Under the pieces are notes generated by a model. It saw nothing but the letters and a program-made list of their open reading frames with translations. It ran no database searches and had not been told where the DNA came from. A stretch of 64,000 nt of DNA from an uncultured Eubacterium sp. Lineage in GTDB: Bacteria > Bacillota > Clostridia > Lachnospirales > Lachnospiraceae. The position numbers were made by a program, and so were the translations under genes. The DNA lies in NCBI GenBank assembly GCA_910584795.1, contig CAJUBZ010000011.1, positions 1 through 64,000 of the forward strand. Reading direction: 5' to 3'. Below are positions 16,571 through 24,901 of the stretch, in pieces; the stretch's first letter is position 1; each line of letters starts with the position of its first letter.

Positions 16571-17620
16571 CTACGCGTTGATTGCTGCCTTGATTGCTTC
16601 TGTAAGCTGTGGAACTACTTTGTTTAAATCTCCAACAATACCGTAATCAGCTACATCAAAGATTGGAGCATCTTCGTCTTTGTTGATTGCGATGATTAAG
16701 TCAGACTCTTCCATACCAGCTACGTGCTGGATAGCTCCTGAAATACCAATTGCAAAGTAAACCTGTGGACGTACAGTCTTTCCTGTCTGTCCTACCTGTC
16801 TGTCAACTGGTAACCAGCCATTATCTGTTACAGCTCTTGAACAGGAAACTTCACCACCAAGAACCTTTGCAAGGTCTTCAAGCATTTTAAAGTTTTCTGC
16901 GGAACCAACACCACGTCCACCAGATACTAAAATCTTAGCATCCATAATGTCAACTGTCTCTGTAACTGCCTTGATAACTTCCTGGATTTCAACATATTTG
17001 CTGTTTTCTTCTAATTTTGCATCAAAGTTAATTACTTCTGCCTTAGCACCTGCCTTAGGCTCAGCCTTCTGCATAACACCTGCACGAACTGTTGCCATCT
17101 GTGGTCTGTGGTCAGGACATGCGATTGTAGCGATTGTGTTTCCACCAAATGCAGGACGAGTCATAAGTAACTGATTGTGCTTCTGCTCTTTTCCCGGAAT
17201 TGGATTAATTGGGAAATCACCAATCTCTAATAATGTACAGTCAGCTGTCAAACCTGTTGCTACTCTGGCTGAAACTGTAGGACCTAAATCTCTACCGATT
17301 GCCGTAGCACCAACTAACATGATTTCCGGTTTGAATTCATTAATTACTGCTGTTAAAGCCTGCGCATATGGCTCTGTTCTATATGTTTCAAGTGCAGGGT
17401 CATCCACAACGATAACCTTATCAGCACCATATTCTGCTAACTGATCTACAAGACCACTAACATCTTTTCCAAGAAGTACTGCTGTAACTTCTGTTTCTAA
17501 TGGCTTTGCAAGTCTTCCTGCTTCTCCAAGTAACTCGAATGCGATACCGCTTAATTCGTTATCTACCTGCTGAGCGAAGACATATACGCCTTTATAATCT
17601 TCTAAATTAATGTTCTGCAT
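16571..17620 (-). CDS. etfA: Electron transfer flavoprotein, alpha subunit
   Basis: EtfA pairs with EtfB and Bcd in the complex that reduces crotonyl-CoA with NADH, in clostridia usually with bifurcation of electrons to ferredoxin. The 349-residue protein has the N-terminal ETF domain and the C-terminal FAD-binding region (SGGRGVGSAENF, then VGQTGKTVRPQVYFAIGISGAIQH and INKDEDAPIFDVADYGIVGD). It is the last gene of the thl-to-etfA run, 19 bp after etfB, and is followed by a strong hairpin. Confidence 0.96.
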   Translation of the reverse strand: MQNINLEDYKGVYVFAQQVDNELSGIAFELLGEAGRLAKPLETEVTAVLLGKDVSGLVDQLAEYGADKVIVVDDPALETYRTEPYAQALTAVINEFKPEIMLVGATAIGRDLGPTVSARVATGLTADCTLLEIGDFPINPIPGKEQKHNQLLMTRPAFGGNTIATIACPDHRPQMATVRAGVMQKAEPKAGAKAEVINFDAKLEENSKYVEIQEVIKAVTETVDIMDAKILVSGGRGVGSAENFKMLEDLAKVLGGEVSCSRAVTDNGWLPVDRQVGQTGKTVRPQVYFAIGISGAIQHVAGMEESDLIIAINKDEDAPIFDVADYGIVGDLNKVVPQLTEAIKAAINA

Positions 17621-17639
17621 AATTATAATCTCCTCTCTA

Positions 17640-18428
17640 CTAAATAACGTGTTTTGTTAATAATTTGTCCATGATGTAATCTACTGCTTCTTCCGGTGAA
17701 TCAGGAGCAACCTTTTCGCCTGCACCCTTTCTTACCTTATCAGAAGCCTTAGCAATCTTTGTAGGTGAACCCATAAGACCTAAATCTCCATCATTAACAT
17801 CAACTAAATCTTTTCTTCCCCAAGTTGTGATTTCAGCATCACATGCATCAAAGATTCCACCTGGAGTCATGTATCTAGGATCATTTAATTCTGAAAGAGC
17901 TGTAATAAGAACCGGCATCTTTGCTTTTAACATATGATGTCTGTCTTCATACTGTCTCTTAACGATTACGCTGTCTCCCTCGATTTCAATGCCTTCTGCA
18001 TATGAAATAACCGGAAGTCCAAGATGTTCAGCAATCTGTGGTCCAACCTGAGCTGTATCACCGTCGATAGCCTGACGTCCTGTAATAATAATGTCATAGT
18101 CCTCAATATTTCTAATAGCACCGGCAATTGTTGTAGATGTAGCCCAAGTATCAGCACCACCTAAAACTCTGTCCGTTACTAAGATTCCATTGTCAGCGCC
18201 CATAGCCATAGCTTCACGAAGTACATCTTCTGCCTTTGGAAGTCCCATTGTAAGAACTGTAACTTCTGCGCCGTACTTATCTTTTAATCTAAGTGCTGCT
18301 TCAAGACCTGCCTTATCATCCGGATTCATGATTGTAAGCATTGCAGCTCTATTTAATGTACCGTCCGGGTTAAACTGTACGCCACCCTTTGTATCAGGTA
18401 CCTGCTTTATACATACGATAACTTTCAC
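17640..18428 (-). CDS. etfB: Electron transfer flavoprotein, beta subunit
   Basis: This is the 262-residue beta subunit of the Bcd-EtfAB complex. It begins MKVIVCIKQVPDTKG and carries GLEAALRLKD, VLTMGLPKAEDVLREAMAMGAD and TGRQAIDGDTAQVGPQIAEHLG, the nucleotide-binding pattern of EtfB. In bifurcating relatives this subunit binds the FAD that splits electrons from NADH. It lies 15 bp after bcd and 19 bp before etfA, in the order seen in clostridial butyrate operons. Confidence 0.96.
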   Translation of the reverse strand: MKVIVCIKQVPDTKGGVQFNPDGTLNRAAMLTIMNPDDKAGLEAALRLKDKYGAEVTVLTMGLPKAEDVLREAMAMGADNGILVTDRVLGGADTWATSTTIAGAIRNIEDYDIIITGRQAIDGDTAQVGPQIAEHLGLPVISYAEGIEIEGDSVIVKRQYEDRHHMLKAKMPVLITALSELNDPRYMTPGGIFDACDAEITTWGRKDLVDVNDGDLGLMGSPTKIAKASDKVRKGAGEKVAPDSPEEAVDYIMDKLLTKHVI

Positions 18429-18443
18429 GATTAGTACCTCCTA

Positions 18444-19601
18444 TTACTTTAATAAGTTTGCAGAGATTACCATACGCTGAACTTCTGAAGTACCTTCGTA
18501 GATTTCTGTAATCTTAGCATCTCTCATCATTCTTTCAACGTCATATTCTCTGATATAACCATAACCACCGTGTAACTGAACAGCCTTAGTTGTTACTTCC
18601 ATAGCAACTTCTGCTGCGTATAATTTAGCCTGTGCTGCCTCTACAGAATATACCTTCTGAGTAGCCTTAGCCATAGCTGCCTTATATACTAACATCTTAG
18701 CAGCTTCTACCTTTGTAGCCATATCTGCTAACTGGAACTGTGTATTCTGGAACTGTCCGATACTTCTTCCGAACTGCTTTCTTTCCTTAACGTACTCAAT
18801 TGTAGTCTCTAAAGCACCTTCTGCAATACCAAGAGCCTGAGCTGCGATACCAATACGTCCACCATCCAGTGTATGCATTGCAATACCAAAACCTTTACCC
18901 TTAGCACCAAGTAAATTCTCAGCTGGAATACGACAATCTTCAAAGATTAATTCATATGTAGCTGAACCACGGATACCCATTTTCTTTTCCTTTGTACCAA
19001 AGGAGAATCCAGGTGTTCCTTTTTCAACGATAAATGCTGAAATTTCTTTCATCATTCTGCCACGTTTCTCAACCTTACCTGTTACAGCGATTACAATGTA
19101 AACATCTGCATATTTACCATTTGTGATAAAGCACTTAGAACCATTTAATACCCATTCATTTGTAGTTTCATCGAAAACAGCCTTTGTCTGCTGTCCCTGT
19201 GCATCTGTACCAGCACCCGGCTCTGTAAGACCAAAAGCACCTAACTTTTCACCCTTTGCAAGTGGAGTTACGTATTTCTTCTTCTGCTCTTCTGTACCAT
19301 ATGTCATAATAGGATCGATACAAAGTGATGTATGCGCTGATACGATAACACCTGTTGTACCACAAACTTTTGATAATTCTTCAACACACATTGCATATGT
19401 CAAAGGATCACATCCCTGTCCACCGTATTCCTTTGGAACCGGAATACCAAGGAAACCATATTTTGCCATCTTTTCAACTGTTTCTACAGGGAACTGTTCG
19501 TTCTCATCTGTTTCCTGAGCTAAAGGCTTCACTTCTGTCTCAGCAAATTCTTTGAAAAGAGTTCTAGCCATCTCATGTTTCTTACTTAATGTAAAATCCA
19601 T
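18444..19601 (-). CDS. bcd: Butyryl-CoA dehydrogenase
   Basis: It reduces crotonyl-CoA to butyryl-CoA with electrons supplied by EtfAB. The 385-residue protein is full length for an acyl-CoA dehydrogenase. It shows AFGLTEPGAGTDAQG (FAD/substrate loop), GGRIGIAAQALGIAEGA, QLHGGYGYIREYDVERMMRD and a C-terminal IYEGTSEVQRMVIS whose Glu is the catalytic base of short-chain members. It sits between hbd and etfB in the operon. Confidence 0.96.
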   Translation of the reverse strand: MDFTLSKKHEMARTLFKEFAETEVKPLAQETDENEQFPVETVEKMAKYGFLGIPVPKEYGGQGCDPLTYAMCVEELSKVCGTTGVIVSAHTSLCIDPIMTYGTEEQKKKYVTPLAKGEKLGAFGLTEPGAGTDAQGQQTKAVFDETTNEWVLNGSKCFITNGKYADVYIVIAVTGKVEKRGRMMKEISAFIVEKGTPGFSFGTKEKKMGIRGSATYELIFEDCRIPAENLLGAKGKGFGIAMHTLDGGRIGIAAQALGIAEGALETTIEYVKERKQFGRSIGQFQNTQFQLADMATKVEAAKMLVYKAAMAKATQKVYSVEAAQAKLYAAEVAMEVTTKAVQLHGGYGYIREYDVERMMRDAKITEIYEGTSEVQRMVISANLLK

Positions 19602-19651
19602 TTCTTATTCCTCCATCTATAAATATTTATAAATTTAAAATTTGCCAAATC

Positions 19652-20524
19652 TTACTGTGCATCTACTGGTGTTTTTGTTCTATCTGCATTGTAAACATAG
19701 AATCCCTTACCACTCTTAGCACCAAGATTTCCACCACGTACCATCTTACGAAGCAATGGACAAGCACGGTATTTGCTGTCACCAGTTTCATTATAAAGAA
19801 CATCCATAATTGCAAGACAGATATCTAAACCGATAAAATCTCCTAATTCTAATGGTCCCATTGGATGATTAGCTCCAAGTTTCATTGCCGCATCAATACC
19901 TGCGATATCAGAAACACCTTCCATCTTGATAAATGCTGCTTCATTAATCATTGGGATTAAGATACGGTTTACAACAAATCCTGCTGCTTCATTTACCTGT
20001 ACAGGAGTCTTTCCAATTTCTTCTGAAATCTTAATGATTTCTGCAACTGTTTCTTCTGGTGTGTTTACACCGGCAATCACTTCTACGAGTTTCATTCTAT
20101 CTGCAGGATTGAAAAAATGCATACCAATCATTGGACGTGTAAGACCATTTCCAATCTCTGTAATAGAAAGAGATGATGTATTTGAAGCGAAGATACATTC
20201 TGGTTTACAAATCTTATCCAATTCAGAAAATGTTGTTTTCTTTACTTCCATGTTCTCAAATGCAGCTTCAACGATTAAATCACAGTCTGCACATAAATCT
20301 TCTTTAAGTCCCGGTGTGATACTGTCTAAAATAGCATCAACCTTCTCCTGTGTCATTTTTCCTTTTTCTACAAGTCTTGCATAACCTTTTGCAATCTTGT
20401 CTTTTCCACCTTCAGCCCATTCCTGTTTGATGTCACATAATGCTACTGTGTATCCATCAACCTGAGCAAAAGCCTTCGCGATTCCCTGGCCCATTGTGCC
20501 GGCACCAATTACTCCAACTTTCAT
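19652..20524 (-). CDS. hbd: 3-hydroxybutyryl-CoA dehydrogenase
   Basis: It reduces acetoacetyl-CoA to 3-hydroxybutyryl-CoA. The 290-residue protein begins with the Rossmann motif GVIGAGTMGQGIAKAFA and contains ASNTSSLSIT, the catalytic MHFFNPADRMKLVEVI (His) and NRILIPMINEA. Length equals clostridial Hbd (about 282-290). It is 72 bp downstream of crt and 50 bp upstream of bcd. Confidence 0.96.
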   Translation of the reverse strand: MKVGVIGAGTMGQGIAKAFAQVDGYTVALCDIKQEWAEGGKDKIAKGYARLVEKGKMTQEKVDAILDSITPGLKEDLCADCDLIVEAAFENMEVKKTTFSELDKICKPECIFASNTSSLSITEIGNGLTRPMIGMHFFNPADRMKLVEVIAGVNTPEETVAEIIKISEEIGKTPVQVNEAAGFVVNRILIPMINEAAFIKMEGVSDIAGIDAAMKLGANHPMGPLELGDFIGLDICLAIMDVLYNETGDSKYRACPLLRKMVRGGNLGAKSGKGFYVYNADRTKTPVDAQ

Positions 20525-20596
20525 CTTTATTCCTCCAAGATTAAATTTTATTTTTTATCCACGGTCCGCCTGGTTACGATTCGTGGTTCATTACAA

Positions 20597-21388
20597 TTAC
20601 ATATTTTTAAAAGGTACAACCTTTAATTTCTTTTCTTTATCCTTTTCAAGGAAGTTACCCATTCCAGCCTTCTGGTCTTCTGTTTCAAAACAGCTTCCGA
20701 ATAATTTTTCCTCGATTACGATTGCATCATCCATTATTGCATCAAGGCCATCATTAATAGCTTTCTTACAAGCTCTGACTGCAATAGGGGCCTGCATAGC
20801 AATACCTGAAGCCATCTTCTTTGCAGCTGCCATCAATTCTTCCTGTGGATAAACTGCATTTACAAGACCAATTCTGAATGCTTCATCAGCTTTAATGTTT
20901 CTAGCTGTATAGATCATCTGCTTTGCCATACCTGGTCCAACAAGTCTTGCAAGTCTCTGTGTTCCACCAAATCCCGGTGTAATTCCAAGACCAACTTCCG
21001 GCTGACCAAAAATTGCATTATCTGAGCAGATTCTGATGTCACAACTCATTGAAATCTCACATCCACCACCAAGAGCAAATCCATTCACTGCAGCAATTAC
21101 AGGAATAGGAAATGTCTCTAACTTTCTGAATACGTCATTTCCTTTTTTTCCAAAAGCTTCGCCTTCTGCCTTTGTAAGTGTAGACATTTCTCCAATATCA
21201 GCACCAGCTACAAATGACTTCTCGCCGGCACCAGTTAAAATCAGTGCTCTTGTTTCATCAAGATTTACTGCATCAAGTGCAGCATCTAACTCTTCAAGAA
21301 CCTGACTGTTTAAAGCATTTAACGCCTTTGGACGATTGATAGTGATAACACCAACAAATCCATCCTGTTCATATGTAATAAATTCCAT
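20597..21388 (-). CDS. crt: Crotonase (3-hydroxybutyryl-CoA dehydratase)
   Basis: It dehydrates 3-hydroxybutyryl-CoA to crotonyl-CoA. The 263-residue protein has the crotonase fold with the oxyanion-hole segments VAGADIGEM and NGFALGGGCEISMSCD, and the catalytic Glu in GQPEVGLGITPGFGGTQRL. It follows thl after a 100-bp gap containing a hairpin, so its expression may be partly separate from thl. Family members with other acyl-CoA substrates exist, but the operon context points to the butyrate pathway. Confidence 0.95.
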   Translation of the reverse strand: MEFITYEQDGFVGVITINRPKALNALNSQVLEELDAALDAVNLDETRALILTGAGEKSFVAGADIGEMSTLTKAEGEAFGKKGNDVFRKLETFPIPVIAAVNGFALGGGCEISMSCDIRICSDNAIFGQPEVGLGITPGFGGTQRLARLVGPGMAKQMIYTARNIKADEAFRIGLVNAVYPQEELMAAAKKMASGIAMQAPIAVRACKKAINDGLDAIMDDAIVIEEKLFGSCFETEDQKAGMGNFLEKDKEKKLKVVPFKNM

Positions 21389-21444
21389 ATTACTTCTCCT
21401 TTTTAATTATAATTATACAGAAAACTCTAGTCAACACACAACAA

Positions 21445-21478
21445 ACTGGCTTGAAGGCAGAGACACCCTCAAACCAGT
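21445..21478 (-). terminator. Hairpin between thl and crt
   Basis: ACTGGTTTGA pairs with TCAAGCCAGT (one mismatch) around a 14-nt loop, followed on the minus strand by TTTGTTGTGTGTT. It looks like a partial terminator or a processing site inside the operon rather than a strong end. Confidence 0.5.
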
Positions 21479-21488
21479 ATATTTTCAC

Positions 21489-22673
21489 TTAGTCTCTTTC
21501 AACGATTGTTGAACAGCCCATTCCACCACCGATACACAGTGTAGCAAGACCCTTCTTAGCATCTCTCTTCTGCATCTCGTGTAATAATGTAACAAGGATA
21601 CGGCAGCCTGAAGCTCCAACTGGATGTCCAAGTGCGATAGCTCCACCATTTACATTTACTTTGCTCATATCAAATTCTAAGTCTCTTGCAACTGCCACTG
21701 ACTGTGCTGCGAAAGCTTCGTTCGCTTCGATTAAGTCCATATCAGCAACTGTTAAGCCTGTCTTTTCCATAACTTTTCTTGTTGAAGCAACTGGTCCAAC
21801 ACCCATAATTTCAGGTGCAACACCACCAAGTGCTCCGCCAACAAATGCAGCCATAGGTGTAACTCCTAATTCTTTCGCCTTTTCTTCACTCATAACTACA
21901 ACTGCTGCAGCACCATCATTGATACCTGATGCATTACCAGCTGTGATAACACCATCAGCCTTACCTGAACAGCATCTTAATTTGCCGAGTGATTCTGCTG
22001 TTGTACCTGCTCTTGGTCCTTCATCTGTATCTACTACGATATCGCCCTTTCTGTTCTTAACAACAACTGGTACGATTTCGTCTTTGAACTTTCCTTCTGC
22101 CATAGCTTTTTCACATTTCTGCTGTGAATTTGCTGAGAATTCATCCAATTCTTCTCTTGAAATATTCCACTGTTCAGCTACATTCTCAGCTGTAATCATC
22201 ATGTGGTAATCATTGAATGCATCTGTTAAAGCATCGTTTACCATTGTATCTACGATCTTGTTATTGTTCATTCTGTAACCAAATCTAGCCTGCTGTAATG
22301 CATATGGAGCCATTGACATATTCTCCATACCACCTGCTACAACGATATCAGCATCTCCTGCCTGAATCATCTGCGCAGCCATGTTTACACAGTTAAGACC
22401 TGAACCACAAACAACGTTTACTGTAACTGCCGGTGTTTCAATTGGAAGACCTGCCTTAATTGATGCCTGACGTGCTACGTTCTGTCCAAGACCAGCCTGA
22501 ATAACACAGCCCATATATACATGATCAACTGCGTCCTTTGGTACGCCGGCTCTCTTAAGTGCTTCTTCAATAACAATAGATCCTAAAACTGGTGCTGGAG
22601 TTGTACTTAACGCTCCACCCATTCTACCGATTGCTGTACGACATGCGCCTGCAATAACTACTTTCTTTGACAT
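21489..22673 (-). CDS. thl: Acetyl-CoA acetyltransferase (thiolase)
   Basis: It condenses two acetyl-CoA to acetoacetyl-CoA, the entry step to butyrate. The 394-residue protein has the acyl-accepting Cys in NVVCGSGLNCVNMAAQ (about residue 88), GGAIALGHPVGASGCR (His) and a C-terminal CIGGGMGCSTIVERD with the second active-site Cys. MSKKVVIAGACRTAIG at 22673 is preceded by TGGAGGATT; the frame is open 14 codons further but without a ribosome site. It is the first gene of the cluster. TTGACA and TATAAT-like boxes are present upstream around 22735-22775. Confidence 0.95.
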   Translation of the reverse strand: MSKKVVIAGACRTAIGRMGGALSTTPAPVLGSIVIEEALKRAGVPKDAVDHVYMGCVIQAGLGQNVARQASIKAGLPIETPAVTVNVVCGSGLNCVNMAAQMIQAGDADIVVAGGMENMSMAPYALQQARFGYRMNNNKIVDTMVNDALTDAFNDYHMMITAENVAEQWNISREELDEFSANSQQKCEKAMAEGKFKDEIVPVVVKNRKGDIVVDTDEGPRAGTTAESLGKLRCCSGKADGVITAGNASGINDGAAAVVVMSEEKAKELGVTPMAAFVGGALGGVAPEIMGVGPVASTRKVMEKTGLTVADMDLIEANEAFAAQSVAVARDLEFDMSKVNVNGGAIALGHPVGASGCRILVTLLHEMQKRDAKKGLATLCIGGGMGCSTIVERD

Positions 22674-22793
22674 AATATCAATCCTCCATATATAAAAATT
22701 TTTAAAAGAATTCAACTTTGTTATAATTTTAACAAATTATATTTTTTTTGTCTAGTACAATAAACAAAAATTTTGTCAAAATATTTGTTTCTC

Positions 22794-23657
22794 CTAAACT
22801 TCTCTGTATTCATCATAATTTTCTCTGGTACTGTCATACTGACCTGTCGTTCCATTGTCCTGTGTTGCATCACCGTTTCTAGGCGTCTGACATAATGCAA
22901 CATACAATTCTGTACGTGTTAAATAAACATATGGAGTTACATAAAAAACGGCCAGCAGACTAATTGTGATTGCTGTCAGGAAATACCATCCCAGAAATGA
23001 TAGTTCTAACACAAACGCATCCATTTTGTTATTATACATCATATTTCTGCTTCTGCTGAAAGCTTCACTCATACTCATATTCGGATTCTCAGCCAGAAGA
23101 TATGGTATCATCCGATACTCATACATTTTTATAAATCCCGGTATAAAAAACAGTAACGACCATAATGCAATAAATAAATTTCTGCAGAACATAATTTTTA
23201 CTATATTCAAATATCCATCTTGAAATCCGAAAACTACCTCATCATACTGTGGATTATTTGTCCGGTTCTTCAGCATCCATCTGCAGCAACCTATCTGTAT
23301 TGGTGCTAAAACAAGTGCTGATATTGTCACTGCCGCCATGAAAATAACCAATATCAATGCTAAAACAGTCACGATTGTTGTATAAGAGATGCTGTTCATG
23401 AACTCTATAACACTTCTCACTATGCTGTCATAGTAACTGTAGATATCATAATTAAAATCTCTTCCCAAACCATCGCTGATAATATTACTTTGCATACCTG
23501 TTGCTCTGTTCGCTCCAGAAATGCCCATATTTAATATATATCTTACTTTGATTCCTCCCAGACAAATAGACAAAATCAATCCAACCAGCACTGCTCCCCA
23601 GTAATTCTTTTGTAATATCTGTTTCGCACTTGTTTTCAGTTCTACCCTGCTCCACAT
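22794..23657 (-). CDS. DUF975 family membrane protein
   Basis: This 287-residue protein has four or more hydrophobic segments and begins MWSRVELKTSAKQILQKNYWGAVLVGLILS, the pattern that starts DUF975 proteins in Clostridia. The middle has MLKNRTNNPQYDEVVFGFQDGYLNI and YRMIPYLLAENPNMSMSEAFSRSRNMM, also conserved in that family. The C-terminal 40 residues are polar. Function is unknown. It lies between ilvE and thl on the same strand, about 120 bp from the thl start. Confidence 0.85.
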   Translation of the reverse strand: MWSRVELKTSAKQILQKNYWGAVLVGLILSICLGGIKVRYILNMGISGANRATGMQSNIISDGLGRDFNYDIYSYYDSIVRSVIEFMNSISYTTIVTVLALILVIFMAAVTISALVLAPIQIGCCRWMLKNRTNNPQYDEVVFGFQDGYLNIVKIMFCRNLFIALWSLLFFIPGFIKMYEYRMIPYLLAENPNMSMSEAFSRSRNMMYNNKMDAFVLELSFLGWYFLTAITISLLAVFYVTPYVYLTRTELYVALCQTPRNGDATQDNGTTGQYDSTRENYDEYREV

Positions 23658-23691
23658 TGTTTCGTCTCTCCTTTTGTTTCTTTTTAAAAAT

Positions 23692-23721
23692 AAGTCCGCC
23701 TACTAATATATAAGCGGACTT
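23692..23721 (-). terminator. Terminator of ilvE
   Basis: AAGTCCGC and GCGGACTT form an 8-bp stem with a 14-nt loop, followed on the minus strand by ATTTTTAAAA. It lies 15 bp beyond the ilvE stop codon. Confidence 0.75.
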
Positions 23722-23735
23722 TTAAATTTATGATA

Positions 23736-24761
23736 TTATTTAATCTCAACTAACCAGCCTTCCGGTGCTTCTATTCTTCCCATCTGGATTCCTGTTAATG
23801 TATCGTATAATTTCTTTGTAATTGGTCCCATATCATCCATTCCACTAGGGAAACAGATTTCTTCTCCATGGTCAACAATCTTTCCAACTGGCGAGATAAC
23901 TGCTGCTGTACCACAAAGACCACATTCTGCAAAATCCTTCAATTCATCTACATGAACTTCTCTTTCTTCAACTTCAAGTCCCAAGTAGTCCTTTGCAACT
24001 GTCATCAGAGAACGACGGGTAATTGAAGGAAGAATACTATCTGATTTCGGTGTAACTACTTTATTATCTTTTGTAATAAATAAGAAGTTTGCTCCACCAG
24101 TCTCTTCAACCTTTGTTCTCGTTGCAGCATCTAAATACATGTTTTCATCATAGCCTTCTGCATGAGCGGTCATGATTGCATGCAGACTCATTGCATAATT
24201 AAGTCCCGCCTTAATATGTCCTGTACCATGTGGTGCAGCTCTGTCAAAATCGCTCACCTTAATCGTCAGTGGTTTTACCCCGCCTTTAAAGTAAGGCCCT
24301 ACCGGTGTAGTGAATACTCTGAACTGATACTCTTCTGCCGGTTTTACACCAATAACCGATGAGCTGCCAAACATATAAGGTCTGACATATAATGTGGCTC
24401 CGGAACCATACGGTGGTACATATGCTGCATTCTCTTTAATTGTTTGTACTACTGCCTCTACAAATCTATCCTCTGGGAATACCGGCATCTCAAGTCTTCT
24501 GGCTGAATCAGCCATACGTGCCGCATTTAAATCAGGACGGAATGTGACGATACGTCCATCCTCAGTTGTATACGCCTTCATTCCTTCGAAAATCGTCTGA
24601 GCATACTGTAATACTCCGGCACATTCGTTAATGACTACGTTTGAATCCTCTGTTAACTGTCCATCATCCCATTTGCCATCTTTGAAGTTTGCCACAAATC
24701 TCTTGTCAGTATCTACATAACCAAAGCCAAGATTTGCCCAGTCAATATTTTTCTTGTCCAT
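23736..24761 (-). CDS. ilvE: Branched-chain amino acid aminotransferase
   Basis: It transfers amino groups between glutamate and the keto acids of leucine, isoleucine and valine, with pyridoxal phosphate. The 341-residue length and the sequence class (FGYVDTDKRFVANFKDGKWD at the N-terminus) match the BCAT II type. The cofactor lysine lies in GTGHIKAGLNYAMSLHA, and ATRTKVEETGGANFLFI and CGTAAVISPVG bind the cofactor phosphate and substrate. It appears monocistronic, between two hairpins. Confidence 0.95.
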   Translation of the reverse strand: MDKKNIDWANLGFGYVDTDKRFVANFKDGKWDDGQLTEDSNVVINECAGVLQYAQTIFEGMKAYTTEDGRIVTFRPDLNAARMADSARRLEMPVFPEDRFVEAVVQTIKENAAYVPPYGSGATLYVRPYMFGSSSVIGVKPAEEYQFRVFTTPVGPYFKGGVKPLTIKVSDFDRAAPHGTGHIKAGLNYAMSLHAIMTAHAEGYDENMYLDAATRTKVEETGGANFLFITKDNKVVTPKSDSILPSITRRSLMTVAKDYLGLEVEEREVHVDELKDFAECGLCGTAAVISPVGKIVDHGEEICFPSGMDDMGPITKKLYDTLTGIQMGRIEAPEGWLVEIK

Positions 24762-24790
24762 CTTTTATTCCTCCTTCTATTGTCATCATT

Positions 24791-24820
24791 GAAAAAGGAC
24801 AGCCAAAACTGTCCTTTTTC
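24791..24820 (-). terminator. Terminator of the GntR/ABC transporter operon
   Basis: GAAAAAGGACAG and CTGTCCTTTTTC form a perfect 12-bp stem with a 6-nt loop, downstream of the permease gene on the minus strand. Confidence 0.85.
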
Positions 24821-24901
24821 GAGCTTAAGCCTTATTTTATTATATCACTATTTTCTCTTCGGTCAATAAGACTATTTCAAAATTTAGCCATGCCGGCAAA
24901 G

